A stretch of DNA of 64,000 bases from Opisthocomus hoazin (Eukaryota; Chordata; Aves; Opisthocomiformes; Opisthocomidae), in NCBI RefSeq assembly GCF_030867145.1, contig NC_134417.1, forward strand, positions 10,517,577 through 10,581,576. The letters run 5' to 3'. A program made the position numbers and the translations under genes. The stretch's first letter is position 1, and the number at the start of each line of letters is the position of its first letter. Under the pieces are notes generated by a model. It was not told the DNA's origin. It saw only the letters and a program-made list of their open reading frames with translations, and ran no database searches. Shown here piece after piece: positions 14,001 to 24,700 of the stretch.

Positions 14001-15400
14001 TAAATAAGTCTCTGCTACCTCCTGTCTCTGCTACCTAACACCAGTTCTTCTAATGTTAAACAACTATAGACCCCATTTTTGTCCTTATAGTATTCCTGTG
14101 TAAAAAATGTAGCACTGTTACAGTCAAGAGGTTTAGGAATCGGACAAATAAAATGCATCAGTTCCTCTGCGTGGTCACCATCAGTCTGGCTTGAAAATGG
14201 GATTTTTTTTCCCTTTCCCTCTATAACCGCCAGCTTGTTCTCACTGATCCTTGAGATTTTACAGCCAAGGTGATAATGTCTGTGATGATGTACAAGATCT
14301 TTGACACTGAATATATAGCTCTGCTCTTCCAGAGATGCACTCTTGCTGCTAGTAGCAAACTTTTGGGAAAAGCAGCCTCTACTAACTAGCTTTCACAGCG
14401 GATTTCATAGGGCGTTGACAGTAGTCTCTACTCTCATGCCTGTAAAAAACAGCTATTTTACACAACCCTGGTTAGCTTTATGCTCACGACAGGCTTTAGT
14501 TTTGTATCTTTTGAGTAGCCCTAAATAGATTTATATACATATATTGTATTGTTGTGTAGTTAGGCTTTTTCTGTGTCACTTGTAGTGCTTAATGGAACCT
14601 GCAACGCAGGATGTCCTACGCAGCATTCACAAACACTACGGATAAGGCATGGTCACTGCAGCCGGCCTGGCCAACGTACTACCTGAGCCTGCACCATCTC
14701 AGCACAGCCCTTTATTTGGCGAGGTGTTCCATGGGACATGCAGTACTTCTGTCAATAACATAAATGTGACAAACTTTGCATGTTGCCAACGCTTCACGAA
14801 TCACACTTCCATTCAGAAAACCTCTGTACCGTGCTAAGCTGCGTGGAAAGCCCGGGCAGAAACACTTCTCGCCGATTTACATCCGTGCGGCGGCAGCGCG
14901 GTGTCCCCTCTAGGACTCTCGCTCTCCGCTGTCCCGTTCAGCCAGCGCCAGCGGGCCAGGACAGCGCTGCTGGCAGCGCAGCGCTCGGGTCATGCCCGGG
15001 CAGCGGCGGGACGGCGCTGCGGGCCCGGCTCCCCCGACTCACGCACCCCGCACTACCGCCTCCCGCCTCGCCCCCGCCTCGGTTTAACCGGCCCCTTCGC
15101 CCCGCTGGGGCGATACAGCCCAGCCCAGCCCAGCCCACCCCGCCCCGGGCGGGTCCCGTCCCCGCTCGCACCGCCTGCGCCCTCACGGCAGCGCGGGAGA
15201 AGCGGGCGGGGGTCGGAGACAGCCCGGTAACCGGGGACACCTCCAGCTGTCCCGGGACGGGTCTGCCCCTCGGCGAGCTGCCTACCCCCGGCAGGCGCCG
15301 AGGCTGGGCGCGACGAGCGCCAGGTACCGCCGCCCGGGGCCACCCCTCCGCGGCGCTCACCTCAGCTCCCAGGCGGGAAAGCCCCCGACTCCTCGCTCAC
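4978..15400 (-). CDS. COL4A4: COL4A4, collagen type IV alpha4 chain, 5' part of gene (partial)
   Basis: This is the 5' end of the gene for the alpha4 chain of type IV collagen, a secreted basement-membrane protein that forms an alpha3-alpha4-alpha5 heterotrimer. Three coding exons join in frame (10233-10178, 7584-7545, 5055-4978) to give 58 residues. These are a short N-terminus, a hydrophobic signal segment (about residues 13-27), a short linker, and the four-cysteine 7S start [11 protein letters not shown], followed by EKGSR, where the collagenous region begins. The pattern resembles mammalian alpha4(IV), including the CGGxDCSVCxC and EKGSR stretches. It lies head to head with COL4A3, which independently supports the assignment. 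A TGA directly precedes the ATG, which fixes the start. A non-coding exon 1 is inferred in the CpG island. All later exons lie past the left edge, so the intron after exon 4 exceeds 4.9 kb. No lesion was seen. Confidence 0.9.
5056..7544 (-). other. COL4A4: COL4A4 intron 3
   Basis: AT-rich intron holding one minus-strand CR1 fragment (about 5232-5700). Nothing else is recognisable. Confidence 0.75.
5232..5700 (-). mobile_element. CR1 LINE fragment, 5'-truncated
   Basis: The minus strand encodes the C-terminal end of a CR1 reverse transcriptase ([38 protein letters not shown]). It is followed by a 3' untranslated tail that ends in ATTCTATG-type repeats near 5234. The open frame is only 76 codons and the element is dead. 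It is closely similar to the copy at 63380-63917, which suggests the same subfamily. Confidence 0.9.
7545..7584 (-). CDS. COL4A4: COL4A4 exon 3, signal peptide hydrophobic core
   Basis: This 40-base minus-strand exon has the acceptor tttaaatcag and the donor gtaagt. It completes a split Trp codon and then encodes [13 protein letters not shown]. Joined to exon 2 it gives a hydrophobic core ending in VFSA, a plausible signal-peptidase site, followed by a short acidic linker. Mammalian alpha4(IV) has a similar W-S-L-I-L-I-L-F-S segment at this place. Phase fits on both sides: 2 bases in, 0 out. Confidence 0.85.
8231..8273. repeat. ATT-rich low-complexity tract
   Basis: Imperfect ATT/AATT repeats over about 43 bases in COL4A4 intron 2. 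Confidence 0.85.
8556..8617. repeat. Short dispersed repeat, copy 1
   Basis: Shares CAGGACTGACC, CCTCTACAG and CATAAATTAACTA in the same order with 11008-11057. Family unknown. Confidence 0.5.
10178..10233 (-). CDS. COL4A4: COL4A4 exon 2, start codon and first half of signal peptide
   Basis: Read on the minus strand, this starts at ATG (10233-10231) and encodes 18 residues, [18 protein letters not shown], plus two bases of a Trp codon (TG). The donor is gtgagt. An in-frame TGA lies directly before the ATG, so no longer N-terminus is possible in this exon. The split codon completes as TGG with the first base of the next exon. The LTK triplet and the charged start followed by a hydrophobic run recall mammalian alpha4(IV). 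The 5' boundary of the exon in the untranslated part is not clear: the nearest AG sites lack a good pyrimidine tract. Such a short coding piece is easily missed by gene finders. Confidence 0.8.
10234..15360 (-). other. COL4A4: COL4A4 intron 1 and 5' untranslated sequence
   Basis: This lies between the start-codon exon and the CpG island. It contains the second member of the short repeat pair (11008-11057) and enters the island from about 14870. The acceptor of exon 2 is somewhere just right of 10233. No other gene was recognised. Confidence 0.6.
11008..11057. repeat. Short dispersed repeat, copy 2
   Basis: Second copy of the block at 8556-8617. It lacks about 12 bases between the CTCTACAG and CATAAATTAACTA parts. 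Confidence 0.5.
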
Positions 15401-15560
15401 TCCATGGCCGCACGGACGGACGGCGGCTGCCGGTGGTGCCCGAGGCAGGAGACGCGGGGGGGAGAGGAGAGGGGAGGAGAGGGGTGGCCCAGGCGGCCCC
15501 GCCCCGGCCCCTGTCCCCACCCCAGGGCGCCGGGAGCTCCGAAGCGGGTGCGAAGCTGCA
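15361..15560 (-). other. COL4A4: Putative non-coding exon 1 of COL4A4
   Basis: On the minus strand a consensus-like donor (GCTGAG followed by gtgagc) ends a GC-rich segment at 15361. The coding exons of COL4A4 begin only at 10233, so a 5' untranslated exon in the CpG island is expected, as in mammals. The transcription start is not visible, and the right edge given here is only an upper guess. A second possible donor (GGA followed by gtgagc) lies about 40 bases further upstream on the minus strand. Confidence 0.4.
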
Positions 15561-15657
15561 GTCCCGCGGCCAAAAGCCGCGGGCGGGCTGGGGGCAGAGT
15601 CTGAGCGCCCCTGGCCGAGCTCCGCGGGACGCCGCGCAGGGAGCGCCGAGCGCGGGG
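15380..15657. promoter_or_regulatory. Likely bidirectional COL4A3/COL4A4 promoter
   Basis: Only about 300 bases separate the COL4A3 start codon (15658) from the putative COL4A4 exon 1 donor (15361), so both transcripts should start in this interval. It is very GC- and CpG-rich, has no TATA box that I can see, and contains GC-box-like CCCCGCCCC at about 15497-15507. A purine-rich G/A tract lies at about 15455-15487; its minus-strand complement is CTC-rich and resembles the CTC-type elements described for other paired type IV collagen promoters. Head-to-head COL4A3/COL4A4 with a shared promoter is established in mammals. The exact start sites here are inferred. Confidence 0.7.
15397..15405 (-). 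promoter_or_regulatory. Minimal upstream reading frame (Met-Glu-stop)
   Basis: On the minus strand, GCGGCCATGGAGTGA is an ATG in near-ideal context followed by one codon and a stop. It lies 5' of the putative COL4A4 exon 1 donor. It matters only if transcription starts to its right. Confidence 0.35.
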
Positions 15658-15744
15658 ATGGCCGGCAGCGGCTGCCGCGGCCGCCTGGCCCCGCTGCTGC
15701 TGCTGCTTGCCCTGCTCTGGGCGGGCCGCGCCGCGGCGGCTGAG
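15658..15744 (+). CDS. COL4A3: COL4A3 exon 1, signal peptide
   Basis: This encodes 29 residues, [10 protein letters not shown], then a leucine-rich core ([10 protein letters not shown]) and AGRAAAAE, which is a classical signal peptide with Ala-rich cleavage options. The donor gtgagt follows GAG in phase 0. The ATG has a good context (GGGGATGG). An in-frame ATG exists 75 codons upstream at 15433 with no stop between. Starting there would bury the signal peptide, so 15658 is preferred. Confidence 0.88.
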
Positions 15745-18700
15745 GTGAGTGAGCGCGGGGCGGAGGGGCTGCGGCGGCGGGACGGTGGCGCGGGATTCCC
15801 GTAGAGCGGGGCTGAACTCCCGGGCCCCGTCTGCCAGCGCGCTGCCTTTCGGCCTTGGCCAGCTGTGAGGAAGGAAAGGTGAATTCATCGTCTTCAAAGT
15901 GGTACGGCTCGCCCGCGTCAGGTACCTCCTAGACAGGCCGAGGCGAGGTTCCGTTACCCCTGCGCCGCTGCCAGGCGGGATGGGCAAAGGCGAGGAGGCC
16001 CCTGCACAGGGCACTGCCTCACGGCCCGGCTCAGGTGCGAAGGGGAAGCACAGCGTGGCGGCGGCCCCGGCGGGCGGGGCGGCTTCCCGCCCTTCCAGCC
16101 GAGGGGCTCCCGTGAGGGGATGCGGGGGGGCTGCGTACCGCCACCGCCCTGGAAAGAGGCCGCGGAGGCCTGCTCGGCGGGAAGCGGTGGCTGCGGGCGG
16201 CGAGGACGGAGCGGTGCGGGGTGCGGGTGGGCTCTGAGGTGAACGCTTTCAGGGCAGCGCCTGTGCCGCCCGCGTTACCAGCTCGCGTGACGGTCTGTCA
16301 GGTTTAGTGAGGAACGCGCGTCACCGTTTGGTCGGTAAATTCTGCTGGATCGTTTTGCAGTCCCTGCCGTTCCTTGCTCCTCTGGCTGGCTGTAGCACTG
16401 AGATTGAACGTTCCCGACTGGGAGAAGAGCAGTCAGCTGTGAGGGTAAATGGGTCAGGGCAGCTCGCAACGTTTCTGGCAGTGACCAAACGGAAAACTGC
16501 CAGTTTCAGTAAATTTCAAATTCTTTTTCTCCCATAATCGCCAGCAGCGTTAATTTCTCCTTGCATGTGTCAGTAAAGCTCAAACGTAGCACATCAAAAC
16601 CTTTTACTGCCTGTCAAAACATTGTGCAGTTCACCTTTACAAGGAAAAAAATCTGATCTTCTGCTTTGTTGTTGCTAAAATAGAGCCACGTGCTGCCGTA
16701 ATTATCTGAAGCAGACTAAGGAGTAATGATGTTTCTTCTACAACACTGCAGCTTTTTCACTCGCCCATTCTGGGTAAAGTGTCCGGAAACAGCCCAAGCA
16801 CCTCACCAAACATGTTTTCATTCATGGCACGCTAACTAACTTGCAGTCAAGTTTAGTCATGTAACAAAGATCCAATTGTTTTATTTGTAATAGAATTGAA
16901 ATACCTCCTGGTTTTTACATAGAACAGAGGTACCAGATCTATTTGCAGAGCACACATTTTCTGCAGAGTTGTTTCAGGCTTTGCCTAGATCTCAAAAGCA
17001 AGATGTGAAAGATGAATAAACTCAAGACCTGCCTCTCTCTTCTATCCAGTTTACTCTTCTTTATTTCATTCTTCTCTTCGTCTGCTGGTACCTCCCATCC
17101 GTTGCCCTTGTTGCTCCTAAGGGGTGGACATTATTTTCTGTGCTTCTGGATGGCTGTTAACAAGTGTGGGCTGTGTACCAGGAGCTCCTCCACCCCCCTG
17201 ACACACACACTTTTTCTAAGCCTCTGTTCTGGCTGTTCTGAACTTGTCATCCTGGTCTGTGTTTTTGCCTACAAAGGAAGGGAAAAGGAGGTGTATCGAC
17301 AAGTATACGTCCCCACGTATGGCCCAGTAAAACATTTCAACACTTTTTAGCAACCTCAGTAAGATCCTAGGGTATTTGCCAGTCTTGCAGACCCATGTAC
17401 CTTAGTTCATCAGCAGCCTTTCTGCTTAAGGTAGATCATGAAGCGCCGAGATACCAGTTTTCTAGATCGTTGTCATTACTAGATCCTCAGTGACACTTAG
17501 GCCTTAAAGACAGGATTTGGGATGGTAAGAAGTGTCTTCTACAGAAATCTTGCTGTTTAAGCAAGATGTGTTGATTCAGTGGTGCTCTGAAAATTCCGTG
17601 GATCTCAAATGTTGTCTGAGATTAGTTTAGATTTGCAACAGATAACTGAGATCAGTTTAAGATTCAAATGTCATTGTTTCTGTTCTTGTATGAAAATGCT
17701 GATATTTTCAAAAGAAAGTCTTAACAAAATTTTCTAGTTGATGGAGGAAATAAAAAACTTCCTCGATAGCAATTTTATCTAAACTCCTGATTAAATATTA
17801 GTAGCTAATTGACATGAAATGATTGATAATAAAATGCTGCATTTTGGCTGGACTGTCCATTGCAAAGAAATAGGTATTGTTTATGTTTTAAAATTGTGCT
17901 ACACTTTCATATGAAGATAAATTGATATTTGATCAGCAAGCAATATTTTTGCTGTATGCATAAATAAAAAAAAATGTTTCAACAGAGAAAAGTTTTAAGT
18001 ATATGTGTCTTAATAGCTCTAAGTAATTTATTCCCAAAGGCAAGAAAGAAAATTATTAATTTGTGCCTGCTGCTGTTTATACAGCAAATTTTGGTCCTCA
18101 CAGCACTTCACAGAGTCCAGACTTCTGCCCTTAGGAGGCTGAACTTTCTGGCACCTGCTAGGGAGTATTATTGTCTGCATTCTTGGCCACTGGCATGCTC
18201 TAATCACATCTTCTGAAAACTCAGCAGAAGCAGCATCTTCCCATGTCAAAGGCTTTGCAGCTTGCTTGATGTATTCCTTCACTCCAAATACTGATGTTAT
18301 GATTCTTTGGATTTTCCCACTGTTCATTTAAATACTTCAGAAGAATAATAAAATTTAACTATATGTTTCCTCAGGGAACAAGATCTTTCCCACTCCTCGT
18401 TTCTGTTTCTTTCCTCTCAGAAAAAAATTGCTTTGCTTTCCATTTGTTTCATTTTGTTTAACAGCACCTGGAGCTGATACTGTCTGGATGCACATGTACA
18501 ATCCAATTAATTCTCCTGAGGGTGTCCTTTCTTTTGATACCATCCATGTACTCCTTGTATGTCTTGAAATTAAAAATAATCTAAAAATGTTCTCTGAAAT
18601 TTGCTGTTTCAAATGACACTAATAAGAAAAATAACTAGGTCAAGTGCGTTAGTACTGAATGGATACCGCTTCTTGGTGGCATTGATGATTTTTGTGATGT

Positions 18701-21700
18701 CATTGTGTTAGCATGTGGTCAGAACAGGGTAAGAGAGGGTTTCTACTGGAGCAAGACTGCTTGATTGCAAGTTAGCTGCATCTCATGTTACTACCATTTT
18801 GTGATTTGGATTGGAATACAATTGCAATGTTGTATTAGTTCACAGAATAAAGTTAAGTGCTCTATATTCTGTATTTGCCTCAGTCATTATTCCTTGTATT
18901 TTTTCTTCATGTGCTGCTGGCAAAGGAGGGGAGATAAAATCAGTGACGATAAGGCTTGAGAAGATCTCCTTTTTGCATTCCCTTATGCTTACTGATTGTG
19001 ACTAGGTGCAAGTGTTCATATTTCCCAATTAATTTCATTTTTTACAAATGTTAGAATTTGCATGCAAATACTTATAGTCATTCTTCATGCAGTGTTTTCC
19101 CCTTATTACACGTAAGCTATATTGCTGTCACAAATAGACTTCAATACATGTCTCTGGAAGGAAAAAATGCAGTGTTCTAGCTCAGGCATGAGCATCTCCA
19201 AGGTTGGTAAGAATGGGATGCAGGCTGAATTGCTTTGTTTAACTAGGAAATCAAAATGTTGGAGGGACAATGTGTCACAGTGAGAATTTTCCTTCTCTGC
19301 AGGCCTTTGGAAGTGCCCAGGTTCTTTGTTGCACAAGGCAGCTGAGAAGGGAAGATGTGCACCTGAATATACAAAAGGGAGTTCACTGATCATGTTAGAA
19401 AAACGAGGCCTTTGTGAAGTGCTCTCTTTGATTTGGTTAATATGATCCCAGCTCTGAAGTCAGTGGGGGTGTTACTTTGATAATTCGGCCCAATTTATAC
19501 TAGACTGTTCTGGTCCTGACTGCCTCTGTAATTGGTTGTAATTCAGCCATCTTCTCCATAGAGAAACAGGCTGATGTCAGAGCACTGCAGAGCAATGCTT
19601 GCCCTACTGGGCCAAGAGAGTTAGCATAAGCTAGCAGACTTGCCCTAACTGTGCATCAAAATTTATGGAGTTCTGCTGTCTTATACCGCATGGAGGCTTG
19701 CTCTGATGGCCGTGAACTGTCATGTGTGCTTATGAGTTGCTGCATCATACAACTGAAAGATGAATCTCCTTAGATAATCTTAGTAAACACTTGTGAAAAT
19801 CTAACTGTTAACACTTGATATATAGACTTTTTCTAACAAATCTACAAGGTAAATGCACATTTAAGCAAAACTCTATAGTTCAATTTATTTTGCTGACTGA
19901 ATGATATCATTAAATTGATCAAACTAGGCCAGCAAACACTGGTTCTTTCTTCATTGCTTTGCATTTCATACAGATATAACAGCATTTTATTTCGAGATCT
20001 GTGCTAGCAATCTGTTCTGCAATACCTAGAGCTGATTTATCATAACATGTCGTTGAAACAAAATACTTTGCTATTAAGTGCAACTAGTATGGGATGTCCG
20101 GTCATCTGTTACTGTCACATTCTCACCCTACTGCCTAACAAAGTAATACTAGAAGGCTCAGTATGTTGGCATGGATTACAGGAGCCTAGGAGGAAGGTGA
20201 AGTACAAAAAGGCTTTTTTCTTAACTGTTTACAGCCCCAGTCTCTTGTGCACACACTGAAAAAGTTCTGTTTTGCCACACAGTATGTTTTTAGTTCTATT
20301 TTCATTATTTGTCTTTTTTTAAACTTAGCAGTTTTGTGATAGAGTTCGAGTCTCACAGATTTATATGTTTTCCATTTGGCCTGGTTCAGTGAAGGCTTTT
20401 TAACTAGGGCTTTGTGCTGCATTTTTGCACAGCTTTTTTTTGAGGAAACTGCAAGAAAAAGTAACCTATTTTTTTCTTTTTAATCTGTGAAATCACAGAG
20501 CCTTTCAAAAAAGGAGAAACCAAAGCATTGGCAATAAGCTTTCTCTGAACAAGCTACTGTTGCTTTCTTTGCTATTTGCACCACTTAACAGAAGGTGCAC
20601 ACCAGGAATTTTATGAATATACAAATATACAGGCCTGAGGAGACAATTATAGTGAATGCTATTCCTACAGTCAACAGTTGGGAAAAAATACAAATTGTGT
20701 GATGCGATGCTACCCATATTGTGGCAGGTAAGCATAAATTCACTAGTTAAATGGTGTATATTCTTTGTTACTAGATTACTCTTTTAAGATGACCCTCTGT
20801 TAGGAAGGAAAGCATGGATGAATAAACTGATTAAACACTCTTAGGAGTTTGCTACACAAAACTAAACTCTGTGGCCTGAATTGCCTAATCTTTTTTTCCT
20901 TGTGGAAAGGAAGAGTATTTGTTTCTTTTGTCCTCATGTCCTGTTCAAGGTCGGGAGAAGAAACCCACAGAGATGGGAGTTTATGGGTCTCCCTTTGGAG
21001 TTTTTACCCATTTGAATATATCATGAACAGTGTGGTCCAGTTTCTGATAGTCCTCAATCACAGTGACTTCCACCTAGTGAGATTATTTGCAGAGTTAAGA
21101 TGTCGGTCATTGCAAGTATCAAAATTTTCTGTGTTTTGGCAGAAGAGAGCAAACCATCATTCTCTCTGTTTAAGGAGGGAGTAATTCTGTATCTTCTCTT
21201 TATAGACCAAAAGCAATTTAAAAAACACAAAAAACAGAGATTCAGTTGAGAGCCTCAACTTACAGTTTTCCAAAACTGCACACAACATGCCAGCTCTACG
21301 TACATAGATACTGGGTGATTTTTAGGCAGCGTCTACAACACAGGCCTTAGTGGTCATCACTGCAGAGCTCACAAACAATTTGAGTTTGTGAAAACTCAAG
21401 GTGTTGGTTTTTTTTTGTAAATTACATTTTACCTGTTTTATCCTGAGGCAATGATGATAACATGCAGGCACAGTGGAGACTGCTAAGCCGTACCGTTCTC
21501 ACACTCCCTAATTCTTTACTGTCAGTGAGTTGCAGAGAAGGGAGAGGCTCCATATAATTAATTGTACTGTATCTGCTGGGACAAGAGTATAGTTGGCACC
21601 ATGGAAGTTGTATGTGGAACTATGAGTAAGACGGCAGGATGGTGTGCTTTCATAAGAGTACAATGAACAGCTATATTATGGTATTTTCTTGGAACTTCAT

Positions 21701-24700
21701 ACAGACAGACTCGTTCACAGCAAAAAAGATACGCTATACAGTAAGTATATTACAAAAAAGAATTGCAGGGTGATACATAGGTTTCATTCTGTTCTATTTT
21801 TTGGTGTTTGGTTGTTTTTTGTTTTGTTTTCCCCAAGGACATATTTTATTCCATTTAAACATAGGCAAGAGATTTAATAAGTTCTATGAAAATTTTGTTT
21901 CCATCTGTTTTATACTGTTTTATTTAAGGTTTATGTTACTGTTTTTTTTTATTTATGAATAGTTACAATGAAGAGATTTGGCTAACACTACAAAATTGTT
22001 ATTATACAGAGTTCTTACTGAACAGGTTTTTGCTTTAAAAACTAAGAGCACAGTTATCAAAACAGTTTCAGTCTCTGAAGTGAAAAAGGATTTTCATACA
22101 CGTGTTCCCTTGACATAACAGAAAGTTGTTTAAATGTTCGTCTGCAGCAGCTTCTTCTGTTTCTCCATACCAGTCATTTACCATAGTTGGTTTGCAAATA
22201 CCATTATAAATATATCTTTATATTACATAAATGAACAAATCCCTTCCAAAGAACTCTTTACAGTTTAAAATTAAGGACAGAAAGTAAGGAAATTCTTACC
22301 AAGTTTAGATAGACACATGTTGTGTGTTCACATTGTGTGGTCACAAATTGCGTGTTTCTAAGACACAAAATCCTGCTTCTGTGAAGTGTTATGAAGGTTT
22401 TTTCCTATGATCATAAATTGTTAGGACTTCTCTTCTGCACTTCACACTGAAAGCAGCACGTAACCAGTAATGCAAGGCCTGTGTCACCGAGGAGGAATAT
22501 TGATTCAGTAGTTATTCCCTGAGCAAGGTTCCCATTACAAGTGTTCAATGGAGCTTATTCAACAACTGCACTGTCTGTAGCATAACAGTTGTCTTCCATT
22601 GCGTCCTTTGAGATCCGGTCTCCGTACATTAGACATTATTGACCAAGTTGTTTATTAGTTAAAGTTACAGGTGTATTGCTTTATAAGGGAAGGTCACAAT
22701 GATTTTTGTCAGGTGCTAGATGTTCAGCTGGCAGGCAGAAAGCAGTAAATTCTGATAGCATGCATGGCTGTTAACAGGAGTCTTCTAAGGTAGGAATGTC
22801 TGGCTGCCTTCCAGTTCACAAGTGACTACACAATGTTTCAGGGTTTGGGAACTGACATATTTTCCTTCATCTCATCATCTCCTATTTCTGCTCTATGTTG
22901 TCTATACTTATTGAAGGCTTAATAATTTGGTTTTGTTGTACTGGTCCAGCAATCACTAAAAAAACACGAAGTTCTTCGTGGTCTTTGATAATTTTAATGA
23001 ATTCATGTTTGATGCTTAGAATGCATGAAAAACTTTTAGTATACAGATTGTAATTGTGAGACTGGTATTTTGTTTTGATAGCAGTGTTTTGGAGTGAGGG
23101 GACTTCATTCTTCAGTACCTTGTATGCTACATGGTGATTTACAGTTGTGCAACAATAAGGAATATGCTGCCGGGGTCACGTGTCTACTAACCATGTCTAG
23201 ATAGACTTAGTGACTGTGCTAGCCTAGCTAAATATTCTAACACAGGTGCATCAGACTCAGGAAAAAAGGTCTTCCTTATAGAGCCTTTTCCACAGTGGGA
23301 ACTTTTTTCTATACAGCTCTGCTCTCAGATCCTTTGCTTGAGCAGGTTAGGATAAATTTTCGAACACAGAACTGTCCAAGCTAGAAGCTTTAGCTAGCAC
23401 CATAGTGTCCTTCAGAAAATGCAGCATTTCAGATCTCTGTGCAGCATACCTACCCCAACACAAGTCTGTAGCGTAGATAGATGTTAAAGCTAAACTTCCC
23501 GCTTACTGTAATCATAAGGCTTTACACCCACTTTTATTAGATGTCATGGAAAACGTGTAGTAGAGGACATTAGAAGAATGGGCCTTTTGTAGTTTTAAGC
23601 ACTATATTAACATCAGCTATTTGAGCAGTATTATTCTGTGTGCTCAGTTGTGGTTTATAGACACAGCTGGAATGTGTAAAGTGATTGCTCTGCACTGAGA
23701 CAGCTCCGGAAGAATTCAGAAATCTCAGTGTGTCAGCAGCCCTTGAAAATTTGTTATCAAGACTCTTAAAGGAGCTGGCTCACTAATATGTAATTTTTAA
23801 GAAGTATTGGAATTTAAGAGAAATTACAGAAAACTGGAAATTAGCTGATAATTTTCTTCCACTTAAAAAGGACTGCTGTGATGACCTGCATGTTCGTAGG
23901 CTGCTCAGGATGCCATTAATGAGCTGAAAGATGGAAAAAAAAAAAAAAGTGGCGTCGCAGAAAAGTAGATCCTGTCCAAGAAGTCTTGTTCCATGTTTTG
24001 ATGTAGTTCTAATTTAGTGATCGTTGACATTAGAAGGTAAAGATCTAATGGCAGGGTAGGTGAGATGCTAATAAAAATGAAGTTTAAATGAAAAATCAGC
24101 CTTGCATTTTTAAAAATGAGCCTGATCAGTCGTTGAAACCACCAATAAAGGAAGGTGACAGCTTCACCACCCACTTGAGAGAAGACACCTGGGCTATTTT
24201 TACTGTCCAGAGTAATTAATAGATATCACTTGCACTGCTTTTAATTCATCTTAAAATGGCTCATGTTGCACAGTCATCTTTCATTTATGTTAACCAGGAT
24301 TTACCTCTGGAATCAGTGGAGATCACCCATGAAATTAAAGACCAGTCAGGCCAAAAGTGTAAACTTAAGCCCCACTGCAGCCAGATTACTGTATTCCTAG
24401 AGAACACATTTAATTTCATCTCAGCTTTTATCTGAATGTCCTTATTACTCATCCTGTGTGGTCTTGATGTAGTCTTCATGTGAAACATATGGTACCTGCT
24501 GCCCGCAGCAGCATAGTTTGCTGCCTCTCTGTCTTGGGTGCAGCATTTTTAATACAGATAGGTATTTTGAAATCATAGCTAACCATTCTGATATTTTCTG
24601 GATCTGGAAAAGCAAACAAATACTCTGACTGTTCTGACATCGCGTATGTCATTCCAAAAAGAGATCAATGGAGAAATATTGGCTCATCACCCTCACTGGC

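Larger units (their letters stand above)
14870..16290. other. CpG island over the COL4A3/COL4A4 5' ends
   Basis: GC content and CpG density rise sharply at about 14.87 kb and fall again near 16.29 kb, in contrast to the AT-rich flanks. The island covers the inferred COL4A4 exon 1, the promoter, COL4A3 exon 1 and the first 0.5 kb of COL4A3 intron 1. GC boxes (CCCCGCCCC next to GGGCGGG, about 15138-15153) and a CAGCC-type repeat (about 15117-15136) are visible. Several long open frames on both strands here are explained by the scarcity of AT-rich stop codons, not by genes. Confidence 0.85.

Noticed and set aside
14780..16237. Several long open frames on both strands in the GC-rich block (up to 274 codons)
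   Set aside because: They overlap each other in many frames, have low-complexity Pro/Arg/Gly/Ala composition and follow from few AT-rich stops in a CpG island. Only the COL4A3 signal-peptide exon is supported.
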